In this document: one piece after another, positions 1 through 42,009 of the stretch
Layout of the letters: every line of letters starts with the position of its first letter
Numbering within the stretch: the stretch's first letter is position 1
Assembly (NCBI GenBank): GCA_039621445.1
Contig: CP154957.1
Location: 11,489,845 to 11,553,844 of the forward strand
Length of the DNA stretch: 64,000 nucleotides
Reading direction: 5' to 3'
From: Euglena gracilis
Lineage: Eukaryota; Euglenida; Euglenophyceae; Euglenales
Notes under the pieces: model-generated
The model's database searches: none
Seen by the model: only the letters and a program-made list of their open reading frames with translations
Told to the model about the DNA's origin: nothing
Program-made: the position numbers and the translations under genes

Positions 1-1354
1 ATGAAGCCAAAGCACACCCTAACTGACCCCGGCCACCCGGGCAGGTTGTGTTTGGCCAAAAGCATTCTCATCGCAAATGGATGGAACGCCACACCCGGGA
101 CCCTGACCGTTTCCAAGCCAGTACGTACCTACCCCCCCCCCCCCGGGAAACTGTCACCTGACAGGTTGGCCAGTACCGGGGACCCTGACAACTTCCTATA
201 CTGACAGGTTGGCCGGTACCAGGGACCCTGACAGTTTCCCGGGCGGGACCCTGACAGGTTCTCGGGCATGACAGTTTCCCGGGGGGGGGTAGGTAGTCTT
301 CCGAGGGGAGGGGAATGTGGAATTCCGATTCTCGGATTTGACTGGTTTGGGGTAAAGGGTGACAAACTGCGTGAGGTAGGAAGGGGAGCTCGGCGATGCT
401 TCACCCCAGAGGCATGCAGCCACCTTCAAAAGGCTGGAAGCCTCAAAAAAAAACAGGGTTTTTAAGGGGCATTCCCGGTCCCTCTGGCAGGTGTTTCTCG
501 TCGATGACGGAGAGGGCCCGCTGAACGTGCCGCCGGAACATCGACCGAGGGCAGGGGAAGCCGCATTACTGGTGCATCAGACCCAGCAGTGGAGGGATTG
601 TGGTTTGCTCACCTCCCTCCTGGGGGAGGTCGGCTCTAATTGCCTTGGAGTGCCTGCCGAGACAGGCACCCTGGGGGGGGGGGGAGTCGGCTTCAGACTT
701 AAAATTCAGCCTGAGTCCTGCGTCAGCCGACCAAAGGTGGCGGGCCAGCCCCTGGGGGAGGGAACTCCTGCTGTAGCCGGGTCCAGAAGGGGAAGCGCAG
801 CGAGTAGTGCTGCGTGGAATAGCAGGGCCGGGCCCAAGCCTTTCGGGTGGTTTGGAAGGCAGAGGATGAGCAGGGGGACTGCGGAAGGTCAATGGTCACT
901 ATGAAAAACCATTGATTTCAAACTCAGAAAAAAATACAAATTAAAAATCAGAAAAAAATATACCAATTAAAAATCATAAAAAGGATACGTCTATGTACAT
1001 AAATCCATCAGAACAATGCACTGAGATTTATGACGTTGGGAGATTTCAGAAGGAAATGAAAAAAGAGGGAGGGTTTCTGCATAAGAAAGGGGTCCTCCCC
1101 AACAGCCTGAGAAACCATAACGCACCACACGGACCATAGGTTGTGGCCCAGGCGGGAGAAGTAGGCAAGGCAGGTCAACTTGAGGCCAGGGACCTGTCTC
1201 TCTGCGACCCTTTTTTTTGGGAGCCATCCACAGAAAAGTCGGGCCAGCAAACTTCCCATCCCAAGCGATCAATTTTTCTCTGGGGCACGCCGTTTCCCCA
1301 AATGGCCACCTCCCCTGCCCCCAAACCCCGCCCAACGCCTGGTGGCAAACAAAC

Positions 1355-31206
<29,852 letters not shown>

Positions 31207-31259
31207 CTGGGCAATATTAAGGAAAAAAAAGAAAATATCGTCCCGGCACATTGAATGAA

Positions 31260-34200
31260 TAATCTACAGGGAAAATGGACGACAAACGGGTCCCCATTGG
31301 GGAACAATGGTTTCTGGCATTCTTCGACCTTCGTCCATCAAAGAAAGGCGTTTCTCGACCCTTTTTCATTTTTGACCCCATTCGACCCCCCCCCCGGACT
31401 GGCCGTTGGCTGGCATTTAGGTCTAAGGAGGGCAGTTCTCAACAGGAGGGGGGATGCAACATGGACCTTCAAAAAATGAGATGCAAAATAATGCCAATTA
31501 CGTTATAAAATCATATAGGAGCTCCACCGGGATGCACTCTTTTGTACTGGAAAGGACTCAGAAAAATTTTCAGCTCCACCAGGGAAAATTTTCCATCTTG
31601 CATAAAAATAAGCATTTTGATGACCAAAAGATGTGAAAAAATGTATTAGAAAAATTGACAAAAATTTTGGTGGCGGGGAAATCGGGGCCAAATACATGGA
31701 AGCTTTCACAATCAAAAATAATCAGCGAAAATCCCAAAAATCGTCAAGAAAAAAAACGCAAAAAAGCGCAAAAAAAAAAGCGCAAAAACCGCAAATTTTG
31801 GCAAAAATAGAAAACTGCAAAAAAAAACGCAAAAAAAAAACACGCATTTGCGTTTCCCCCCTGTCCTCCAGGGCAGTCCTTAATGGAAAAAATCCCCTTC
31901 CTTGGGGACCGCCCTGGGGGCCCAATACCACCTATTCCTATTCTGAAAACCCACCCATGCACGACCGCCTCTGGGGGGGGGGGTCAACAAACCCACCAAA
32001 CCGCCAAAAACTGGCCGAAAACCCTTAAATTTTTTGTCTAGCCAATGGGCACCAACGGTCACCAATGGGCAAATGAATATCCTGAAACGCAGGATCTGAA
32101 CAGCAGTAATCAAAAGCATCATGAGCATTAATCCCCGCACAACTTTCTGGCATTGCCACAATTTGGAGGTATTTTGATATTTTGGCGAGTTGAACTGCCC
32201 TCTTATCTCCACCCTGTTCCTTTGGAGGGCAGGGGCACGGCACACTGCTTCGACTTCTGCCATGAATTAGATCCAAAGCAAAGTAGCCGGTTGGTGCAAT
32301 GACTGCGCTGATGGGACACAGGAAAGCATTGCTCTTTCAACCCAAGGACGTCATTTTGCTCAAAAGTAGTTCATCGCCAATGCTGCCGGCAGATCACAAC
32401 ACAACACAACACAACACAACACAACAACCAAACAAAATACAACAACAACAACAACACAATGCAATGCAATGCAGCACAGCACAGCACAATGGAACGAAGC
32501 ACAACAAACCCAACCCGCAACAACAAAACACATCACGTGTGTTGCGCTGTGTTGCGTTGTTCTGCGTTGCTCTGTTGCCACAAACACAAACAACATGACG
32601 CAATACAACACAACAATCACAATCACAATCAACCCACACAGCCCTCACAATTCGCGCAACAGCACAACTCGTGCGCACAACCCCTGGTTCAATAATTCGG
32701 TGGTGATCTCCCAATCAACCAGGGGAAGAATAAGAGAGCGGTGGCTGGGCCTGCTCGCAACGCAAGACAGCTGCAGGTTTCAGGATTGCCTCCATACTTC
32801 TCAAGAGTAAGACTATTTGACTGCAGACCTCGAGTTGCTATTGGCGAAATCAGTTATGTTGCCCTCCATGTATAATCTGCCCTCCATCTACAATGTGGAG
32901 AAATATCCATTTGAAAAAAATGAGTTTGAACTGAAGATTGAAAAAATTTTCTGTCTGTCCACGTCGCCTGATGCATTTTTATGCTCGCTTTTTATGTTCT
33001 CTGTTTGTTTGTTTGTTTGTGTTGGACCATGAAAGTTGTGTTGTCCAGCAGGGTGCACTGGTGCAGTGAGCGTATTACCCATGGACAAAACCATTTTCGT
33101 CTGACATCGAAATTCCCAGCTACACCGATCACATTGATGCCACATGCAATCTTGACGTGCCAAGCTAGCCATTTTGCGGGAAAGCTCCGCTAACACCACA
33201 CACACAAAAAGGAAATATTACTGATAATACTTTCTGATATGGGCATGATCCTTTTGCAAACGGATCCAATAATGTCAAAGAACCTGCATTCGGAGGCATT
33301 CCTGATTTTGCACCAACGCTCAGTTGATTTGTCATTCGCTCATAACATTCCAAAGCACAGAACAAAACGTTTGCATAATGCCCTCTGAATGGTTTGAATT
33401 GCCGTCACGCCGTCTTACTGTACAGTGCACTTTCAACTCTGCTTGACAAAGCGCGGTAGTGTTCGTTCTGCAATCCCTGTGTCAACAGCATGGAATTGAA
33501 CACAAACGTGGGTGTGCCATGTGCCATCTAAATGTGTTGTCATCTTCCCTCCCACTTAGCCCCTCAGACTGGAAACCAATTGGTGGTTCCCATGATGATC
33601 ACAGGCACACATATCCCAATGCGCTGGCCGGATTTGTGCCTGAGGTGTGAGAAACATACGGCTATCAGAAAACCAGCAAATTTTGACAGGAATTTTGAGA
33701 AACATACACTCACCTTGGATGGTTGGTGTGGTTCCCGTGGGTGGGACTACACCCTTGCGCCCCAGTGCTGCTCTCGTGCTCTTGTGTGGGGGATGCATGG
33801 CGCGGGCACAGTGCCGTGGCTTGAAAATTCCAATGTGGCCTCATGGTCCCGCGGCATTAGTTGGCCTGGGTCACCAAATCGGCCCTGGGCGGGTGGCAGG
33901 TGGGCAGTGTGTTGTAATTCCATTGCATACTGTGCCCGCGCTCCATGCCCTGTCTGGGGTTGGTTTGGGCGGTCCGCTGCCTCATGGGTGGGTCCCTTTC
34001 TGCTGGCTGTTCCTCTGGGGTTGGGTTGCTGGGGGAGGGCTCTTACTAGGCCGGCGAACTCGAAGCCTCTTGCCATATTCCACGGGCGCTCGCACAAAAC
34101 GCCCCCCCTACAGAGGCAGCGGAGTCGCATTTTCTGCTGCTGGTATCCATGGGAGTTCCTCTGTCTTCCCCTCGCTACCCCCCTTTCCCTTCTGGCCACA

Positions 34201-34900
34201 GGGGTGGGCCAGGCTGTTCAAAGCAACCAGGGGCCCCTGGAAGGTGGCTTCGGCCAAGTTGGGAGCACAGAGGGGGGACCAACTCCCTGAAAAGACAGGT
34301 TGGCAAGTATCGGTCCAGCAACCAACAGCCAACAGGCAACTTTCTTGACAGGATAGCGTGCGTGCCCACGCGTGAGTGTGTCTGTATGTCCGTGAACCAT
34401 GTTACTGATATACAGAAAGTTGAGTGGTTTTGTGCGGATGGGTGGACGCAGGGCCATACCCGCTGGTGCGCTTCTTTGAGAGTGCAATCCGCCTTCTGAA
34501 ATGCCGGTCTCCCAAGTGCCGCATACAACTTTGGGTTCAGCGGTGGGTGGCTGATCATCGAGTGGAAGCAGCTCTGTGCTCCGGCGTGAATGAGTTGAGT
34601 GACTGTATTGAAGGCAACCTTTCGCAGGGGGGGGGGGAATGCACTTGGCCCTTAAAATTATGCCAGTCAAAAAAAATGATAAAAAAAATTCAAAAAAAAA
34701 AAATAAAAAAAAAAAAAAAAAAAAAAAATGAAAAAAAATGCAAATTTCGGAAAAAGCAAAAAAAAAAAAAAAAAATGCAAATTATGCAAGTTGCATTCCC
34801 CCCCCCCTGCCTTTCGGTGGCCCAGCTGAACCGACGCGGCACAAATAAACGACACAATCCTCTTCCGTTCCTGCTACATATGTTTTCAGCATGATTTTGA
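31260..34900. other. No recognisable gene
   Basis: Short, chance-like frames only. The stretch contains A-rich CGCAAAAAA tracts (31730-31850), an ACAAC pentamer array with a partly complementary GTTGCG stretch (32395-32690), and a poly-A/AAAT tract (34670-34790). Pieces at 33.5-34.3 kb have mixed composition without convincing exons. Confidence 0.5.
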
Positions 34901-35085
34901 CCCCAAAGTGTATATTCACGACAACATTTTGTCCGCAATAAACTAGTTTTTCACCATTTTGCTATGAGGGAGATCCCTCTTTGTAAAACAGACCCAACAA
35001 TCAAAATTGAAATACAAGTAGAGTGCAAAATGACGTTTCCGGTGAAGCAAACCAGAAAGACAACTATCTCACACAAATGACCCAC

Positions 35086-35197
35086 CGTTGTTCTCTGCTC
35101 CTCCCGGCGAGGCCAGGTAGGCATAGCCCGCAAGCTTCAGAGCAAGGTAGAAGGGCAGCCACCTCCCCAACAGCAGGTCCACCGCGAGCTCAACGAA
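35086..35197 (-). CDS. REEP/DP1/HVA22-family protein, membrane-hairpin exon
   Basis: After GCGCTGCAG the frame reads FVELAVDLLLGRWLPFYLAL, KLAGYAYLASP, then GGAENNG, ending at AACG|GTGGGTC. This matches the conserved TB2/DP1/HVA22 core: a hydrophobic stretch, then W-[FL]-P-F-Y, then [LM]-K, then a second hydrophobic stretch ending in [LA]-S-P, and a gap before G-A-[ES]. Family members sit in the tubular ER membrane as short hairpins that curve it. With the exon at 35975-36121 it gives most of the domain. C-terminal exons to the left are not seen. A frame upstream (NIAKTESRLPGMLYGAL) is also open, so the acceptor may lie further right. Confidence 0.65.
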
Positions 35198-35974
35198 CTG
35201 CAGCGCACCGTACAGCATCCCAGGGAGCCGGCTTTCCGTCTTGGCGATATTGCTGGCGGGCCCCACTGGCGATGGACGTTCACCCGGGGAGGGCCAGGGA
35301 AATACCCCGGGCAACATGGCACGCGCATCGATCACCGCAGCTAGGTGCCCTCCATTCAATCTCACGCACGCCAACATGTGGAACATATGGAGGCTGTCAA
35401 AAAAAGAGCTCATTTTGGGGACCAATGCAGAAGTTCAGGCCCCACTTTACCTCCTCTCAATAGATTTGGGGGGGGGCAACCAACAACACCTCAAATAGGA
35501 AAGCTGGCCGCTCCCGCACCGTCACCCCCGGATGGTCCCAAAAAGATCCTCTTCGCACTTTGCTTATTGCTTGGGGAAAATCACGCACTCTTCAGAATTT
35601 GAGATTTGCGAAAAAAAATTAAACCCACAAATTCGATTCTCATCCTTTTTGATAAGCTCCTCTCAAAATAGAACCCTGCCACCGTTTTATTTTCAAAGCC
35701 AATGGGAACTGTTGGAAGGATGCGAGCTTGGGGGATGTAGGTCCTGGCCTGGTTGTTCCCTTCCCCAAGCTTTCAAACCATTCAAACGATGGGATGATGA
35801 CGAGCGGAGGACTTCAAAAAAATTATTGAGTGGGTATGATAAGAGGACCCATCCCCCCCCCATTTCACCCACGACCAAGACCCAGATTTGGGAGCTTGGA
35901 GGGCCAAACAACCAACAAATAACCCGTTTAAAGACAAAACATACCATCGGCACAGGCACCGGGAAGGCCACAAC

Positions 35975-36121
35975 TTCGGAGAGCCGCCTCGGCCAAAACA
36001 TCAGCCAGTGGCGGGGCTCCTCGGCCGGCTTGGGGAGGTCCACGGCCTGGGACGTGCGGTACGCGGCCGCCAGCAGCAGCAGACGCCGGCCGAGCCCATA
36101 CGCCGCGGTGGCCGTCAACAT
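35975..36121 (-). CDS. REEP/DP1/HVA22-family protein, N-terminal exon
   Basis: From an ATG at 36121 the frame reads MLTATAAYGLGRRLLLLAAA, YRTSQAVDLPKPAEEPRH, then WLMFWPRRLSE. REEP proteins share Y-P-A-Y-x-S-x-K-A-[IL]-E-S-...-D-x-x-x-W-L-x-Y-W; here A-A-Y-R-T-S-Q-A-V-D...-W-L-M-F-W fits the same spacing. The chosen donor is GAA|GTTGTGG. A stronger-looking GTATGT donor follows 40 bases later but would add sequence unlike the family. An earlier 5' exon is possible. Confidence 0.6.
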
Positions 36122-36129
36122 GAGGGATG

Positions 36130-38860
36130 GGGACACGGCTGTGGGGGGGGGGGGGCGACAGGGTGGATCCCCCAGTCACCTGCTGGGAAAAACTTGCTGC
36201 ACCCAGATGTGTGTTCCCGAAAAGGAATCGAATGCATCCGGAAGCGTTGCAGCCGTGTAGGTTTTTACAGGTGCTGGCAAGCCCTTCTTTTGACAAAACC
36301 TTGTCCGGTTTCAAATCCCCACAAACCTCCCAAGTATAAAGCACCCCCAGACATAAATTTCTCCCCAGGGGGTTTGGTTTTGCCGCTGGCCGCTGAAAAC
36401 CAGAATTCCACCAGCTGGGGTTGCTAGTAGACCCCTCCCAAGGAAGGGTCCGCTGGCCGATTTCGGACTGGCTGCAGTATCGCCCCCCCCCCCCCAGGGG
36501 TACTAAACCCCCCGAATGATATCCCTAGACAAGACCAAAAACCTAAACAACAGCCTTATTCCGACATGGAGACACCCAGCAGGGCTCAAAAGCCAGCCAA
36601 ATTTTTAGACCATTTTTTTGCAAAAATCAGCCAATTGTGACGGGAGGGTACAGAAATTAGGATTGAAATTTAATCCCCCAGGGCAGGTAATCGAAGGGGC
36701 GTTGGAAAAGGACGGAAGGTATGACAAAAAAGAAATTGTGGTTAAAATAGAAATGGGAAACTTTGGGTGGCCATTCATTCTTGTCTACAGTCTTTTCTTG
36801 CCCAGACTGCAAAATGGAAAATCTGTGATAAATTATTGATAATCTTGCCACTGATGAACCAGTTTAACAACCACATGCATATTAATATTAATATTAATAT
36901 GCAAAAAAAAAAGCACACACACAATCGCCTAGAACCTACACTATACCTCCTTGAACGACCACAAAGCTGGTGCTAAAAATCCCGGAGGGCAGAGATGCAG
37001 GCCCTGTGCACCACATCACCAATTCATAGCCAGCAGTGAAATGATGAGGAGTTCCCTCTCAGACCACTTTTTTTTGTGCAAAATGTGTTCGAGTCAGCAG
37101 CAAGGACAAAGCATGACAGCGTTGGAAGAGTCCGTGGTGAGACATCACATAGCACACGGCGTTCACTTGGTTCATACACGTGCCATCGTCCTTCGAGGAA
37201 TCGTTTGCAAAGAACACTGCGGCGCAATTGCGGCGCTCAGAATGCATAAAAAACACAGATTTCAGCTTACACTGGGTTGTACATCTTCAAGCAAATCAGG
37301 TCGGATCGTGGCCAGGGGCTTTCTCATAGCCGCCCTGGAAGAGTCCAGCAGGCTGGGGAAAAAAATGCTGGTTGGACCTGACTAGAATTCAGTACGAAAC
37401 AAATGCTCAAATCCAGCTGGTATGGAATTTTCAGCCAAAATTTTGAGAAAAATTCGAAAAGCATAATCAAAATCATCATCTGTCAGCAATATTCCATTGT
37501 CGAATTGGCAATTTCATCAAAAACTTATGGTTCAGCAGAAGTGAGCTGAGCTGAGCTGAGCTGAGCTGGATGAGACTTGACTTGAGTTCAGCCCTCACCC
37601 CACACTTTGGAGGAGTCTGCAGCCCAGCTCGAAGCTTCTGGCTCAAAAAAAAAAGTGCTGGCGGGCTGAACCCCCAGCTCCCATCCGGCTTCAGAATTCT
37701 CCTGCGCGTGACAGTAGCGGACATCGACGAAAATGCCAGAGGAATGGCGGCGAGAGGGAGTGGCAAATGGCGTGCTGCAGGGCAATCTCCAATGTACACG
37801 CAGCTTGGAACATTGCAGCCAGGGCTGCACGGGAAGGCCTGGTGGGCGTGGCCGAACGCCACCCGGGAGGGCGGGGGGTCGACCCCCCCCATCCACAACA
37901 GCACCCGACTCGGAAAAAAATTTATGTGGTGCCTTTGGCGCCGAAGGAACTTTGACCGAAGAATCGGCACTTCGGAAATAAAGGAAAGCCTTGTGGGGGG
38001 GGGGGGGTATTTCCAATGTCCATTTTGAAGAATTTCCGCAATTTGAAAATTTAAATGATGACGGGCCAGAGCACTCTCCATATTTTTTTCAGAATGATAA
38101 ACAGAGGTGAGCATGTTTCACACAGACCTTCCTGGAGCAGGTGGAACAAAGTTTTGCAATCAGGGCTGCATGGGAATCCACAAAACCCGACGGGTGGGGG
38201 GGGTCGACCCCCACCCCCATGGTGGGAGGGTCTGACCTAAAAACCGATGCACTGTGTTATTTTTGCGGAAGGGTGAAACAGCAAGCTCTGTTCAGGGGGT
38301 GGGCATTTCAGGGGGGGGGACAAATTGGCCGGCAAAAGGGGGGGGGCGACAGTTACAATAATACAGCAGTTCAGATTTTGACCTCCAGGATCCAGGTTGA
38401 TCCGAATCCAAACCTCCTGCGGCCTTCAACAAAAGCTCTCCCTTCCTCTGCCCGCCGTGGCGAACCCGCAGCACCCCGCTGCGGGGTTGCTTCAGACACG
38501 ATGCGGGGCACGGGGTGACGTGGCGCTCCTGCATCGGCGTGCCGCCTGCATTGATCCTTGCGGCACGAATGGACCATTTGAGGCGTGGCCAAGTGCCCCC
38601 CCTTCCGCGAAGATCTCAAGACCCCCCAGACTTATGCAGCGCCTGCCAAATTCCCTGGTCTACTTGGGTGAAATTTACTCTTTCAGTCCGTGGCACTTTG
38701 CAGTGAACACACTGCCCTGCACTCCTCAGGGAACCAGACAAGGGGTCATCAGTGGACAATCCATTAACCATCCGTAAACGTAAAACAAAATGGCAGAAAG
38801 GCATAGATCCCTCCTAAATGTCCCCTTTTTTGAGCCATAAAGCTCGGTTTTTTTTTAGGC
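36130..38860. other. No firmly recognised gene
   Basis: Contains A/T-rich sequence, a GGTGCCTTTGGCGCC hairpin (37928-37942) between G tracts, and one weakly exon-like minus-strand stretch near 38450-38545 (GGTPMQERHVTPCPASCLKQ after an AATGCAG acceptor) that I cannot assign. Confidence 0.4.
37541..37568 (+). repeat. GAGCT pentamer repeat
   Basis: Five head-to-tail GAGCT units in an otherwise featureless region. Confidence 0.9.
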
Positions 38861-38984
38861 ACAGTGCGTGCTGTTACTTCCACCAGTATAAAACTCCTTC
38901 AAGCTCAATGCAGTGCAGGAGCTTCTTTTGGAAGCAGCAAAAATGAGAAATTCCCTTCGGACGCCGGGAGCAGAAACCCTCAGA

Positions 38985-41065
38985 GGGGGTTCTCCAGAAG
39001 GCAGAGGGAAGGATTGTGGATACCCCCAACCCACTGTGTCCAAAAAAGACCAGGGAGTGACGTAGAGCTGAGCTCTTGGAGACCACCCCGGCCCGGCGGG
39101 CGGCCCGGCCCGGCCCGGCCTGGCCCAGCCCGGCCGGCGGAGGGTCGGGGGGTCGGGGGGTTGAAAAACGCTCATTTTCCGGGTCGTGGAGGCCAAAAAA
39201 ACATGCTTCTGGACAAAGAAAATTTTTTCGGTTTTTTTCGACCCAGAGCTGACCCAAAATGAACCAAAACAACGTCCAAAACACGGGGTATGGAAGCATG
39301 GGGGGTCCGGTCGGAAAAAATTTGCGATCCAAAACACTTTTTTGATGTTCTAAAGTGAAAAAAAAGTGTTTTTGAGCAAAAGAAAATTTTAAAATTTTTT
39401 GGGTCCCGACCTGCCTCCCGACCCCCCCTCTCGCCCATCCATCTGCCCTCGGACCCCCGCATGGGTCCCCGAATACCCGAAACTGGCCCAATATCGCACA
39501 ACCAGGCCCCGGAACCTCAAAACGGTCAAACCAGGGTGTGACGTAGAGCTGAGCTCTTTGGGGGAGCACTCCGGCCTGGCCGGCGAAAAACGCTCATTTT
39601 CAGCTCAAAAACATGTTTTCCGTGTCCAAGAGACCAAAAAACATGGTTTTGGGCGAAAAAATTTTTTCCGATTTTTTTCGACTTTTTTGACCCGGTTTTG
39701 ACCCAAAGTCAATGGGTTGGCGAACCGAAACGGGGCGCTGGCGGGTCGAAAAACGCTCATTTTTGGCCCAAAAACACTTTTTCCGGGTCCGGGAGGCCAA
39801 AAAACATCGTTTTGGGCAAAAAAAATTTTCGATTTTTTTCGACTTTTTTGACCCGGTTTTGACCGAAAGTCAATCGGTCGGCGGTCCAAAACGGGGTGCC
39901 GGCGGGTCGAAAAACGCTCGTTTTCGGCTCAAAAACAGTTTTTCCGGGTCCGGGAGGCCAAAAAACATCGTTTCGGGCAAAAAAAATTTTTTCGATTTTT
40001 TTCGACTTTTTTGACCCGGGTTTGACCCAAAGTCAATGGGTCGGCGGTCCAAAACGGGGTGCCGGCGGGTCGAAAAACGCTCGTTTTCGGCTCCAAAACA
40101 CTTTTTTCGGGTCCAGGAGGTCAAAAAACATGATTTTGGGCAAAAAAAAATTTTTCGATTTTTTTCGACTTTTTGACCCAAAAAGTCCACCGGCCAGGGG
40201 CGGGCCCCAGCCGGGTGGGGGCGGGGGGCGGGGGTCCGGGTCGGAAAATTTTTTTTTGCTCAAAAACACTTTTTTTGATGTTCGGAAGTGAAAAAAAGTG
40301 TTTTTGAGCGAAAAAAATTTTTTCAAAATTTTTGGTCCTGACCTGCCACCTGACCCCCCCTCGCCCAGCCACCCTCACAGCGCGCGCAGGGGTCCCCGAA
40401 TACCCAAAACTGGCCCAAAATCGCACAACCAGACCCCGGGAACCGCAAAAAACGGCCCAACGCCCCCCCTAAACCTAAGGATTGACCCCCTGGGTGGGGC
40501 TGCAGCAACTCCTCGTCTAGCCCGAGATACGGCCAATTTACGGTTTCGGGCCCCGAACGGGCCAGAAATGGCCAAAACTGGCCAAACTGGCCCAAAACCC
40601 CAAAACGGCCGTATCTCGGGCTGGGCGAGGAGTTGGCCCAAACCGCGCATACCGATCGTTCGGGCGTCCCAAAGTTGTGGAATGACGTCCTCTTTACTTT
40701 TCCTCAACTCCGCAGCGTTTTCGAGATATTTTGAATTTATCGATTTTTTGACCCCAAAATGACCCTGCAATTTTCCGGGAAAAAAAAACGGTAGACAACT
40801 TTTTTGCTCGGGCCAGATCTCCGGACCGGCGGGGAGTTGCGGGTAGCGTGACGGCTCTGGAGAAACTAGGGAACGTCTCCTAACCTATAGGCCATTCACT
40901 TTGGGGGCCCGGAAATCGGGTCACATCGATAATCCTCGGGTGGCCGGACCTACTCAGGGAGGGGGGGGGGCGGGGGGCGGGGGGGGCGGGGGGGGGAAGG
41001 GGGGGGGTTTGGGGGGGGTGGTAAGCTTCGCTCTTACTCTAAAGAGATAAGAGCTCAGCGACCCC
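38985..41065 (+). repeat. Satellite unit 1 (165 bp tandem part, unique part, G-tract, terminal hairpin)
   Basis: From about 39600 to 40170 a unit of about 165 bp repeats three to four times. Its landmarks are GAAAAACGCTCNTTTTCGGC, TTTTCCGGGTCCGGGAGGCC, AAAAAACATNGTTTTGGGC, a TTTTTTCGACTTTTTTGACC stretch, and AAGTCAATGGGTCGGCGG. It is followed by a part containing AACGGCCGTATCTCGGGCTG, then a 70 bp G-tract (40955-41022), then the hairpin at 41030-41054. GTGACGTAGAGCTGAGCTCT occurs three times (39057, 39538, 41071). Confidence 0.85.
41030..41054 (+). repeat. Conserved terminal hairpin, copy 1
   Basis: GCTCTTA CTC TAAA GAG A TAAGAGC: a seven-pair stem, one bulged A, a three-pair inner stem and a four-base loop. 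It is flanked by GGTAAGCTTC and TCAGCGACCCC. Confidence 0.8.
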
Positions 41066-41559
41066 AGGGTGTGACGTAGAGCTGAGCTCTTTGGGAGACG
41101 GCCAACGGCCCAGCCCGGCCTGCCAACGGCCCGGCGGCCCGGCGGCCCAGTGGTACACGGCGGTGATCATATGTTGGAATATCATATGTTGAAGAATCGA
41201 GGGAGCCCTTGTGGAGAAATGAAGCCCATTGGAGTGATGTAGTGATGATATGGTATATGAAGACGCAAGTATAATCACATGTGTGACTTTTTGGTCTTAA
41301 AAAAGGAAAAAGAGGTAGTCATTATTATTCGGGACGCCTCCGAACAGTTGATGCGGCCCAGGCGTGGTTACCCCGATTTCGCACCGCTCCCATCGCCGTT
41401 GCCCCTGAAGTGGGGTGACGATGATGGGATGTCATCGGCTTGGGTATCCCCGGCTATGGGTACCGGGGACCCGCACGGTTGCGGGCGGTTACCTACCTTG
41501 CTATCTTGCCGTGGGCAAGGGGTTAGAATTTGGGGTTTCGCCCTGGGTTGCTGGTGAGG

Positions 41560-41640
41560 GTTTAGTCAGCGTTAGGTTGTTAGGGTCAGTTAGTGTTAGG
41601 TGTGTTGGTATTAGTTAGCGAGTTAGGAGAGTGGTCAGGG
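41560..41640 (+). repeat. Degenerate GTTAGG-rich tract
   Basis: Repeated GTTAGG, TTAGTGTTAGG and GTTAGCG words over about 80 bp. They resemble a decayed TTAGGG-type array but never form a perfect run. Confidence 0.4.
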
Positions 41641-42009
41641 AGTTTTTTCGAAAGGGAGGATGTGGCTTTTCCCGTCGGCATGGGGACCGGCGACATTTGC
41701 CATTAGAAAAAGTGGATGGTTAATGATGGTTAGAGTTAGAGGTATTTACACTTCCGGAGTGTCCATTTCTTTCCGTATTTGCCCAATGGATTGCAGAAGG
41801 AAGCATTTCCATGGACAAGATTCTCATTCAGAGCATTCTCATTGACACATGCACACAGGAAGCTGATTTGTCTTTTGGCTCTTGGGATGCAGCCTAAATT
41901 AACGCCTTGTCGAAATAACTTCGGATGGACGTTGGAATGTCATCGTTGTGCGGCATGTGTGCTTGGAGGCAGAAGTTTTGAGGTGCATCGGAATTCTGGG
42001 CACGGGCAT

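Noticed and set aside
461-545. Extra minus-strand exon (SMFRRHVQRALSVIDEKHLPE)
   Set aside because: The peptide looks protein-like, but no acceptable donor lies near its end. It is left out of the gene model.
38874-40291. Several 100-230 codon frames with RFGPPTDFGSKPGQK-like sequence on both strands
   Set aside because: They follow the 165 bp satellite, which has a length divisible by three in places. The same peptides recur at 53.6-56.6 kb for the same reason.
41030-41065. tRNA or other small RNA gene
   Set aside because: The hairpin has no cloverleaf partner, A/B box pair or known snRNA sequence.
41560-41640. Interstitial telomere
   Set aside because: No uninterrupted run of TTAGGG units; only scattered GTTAGG words.
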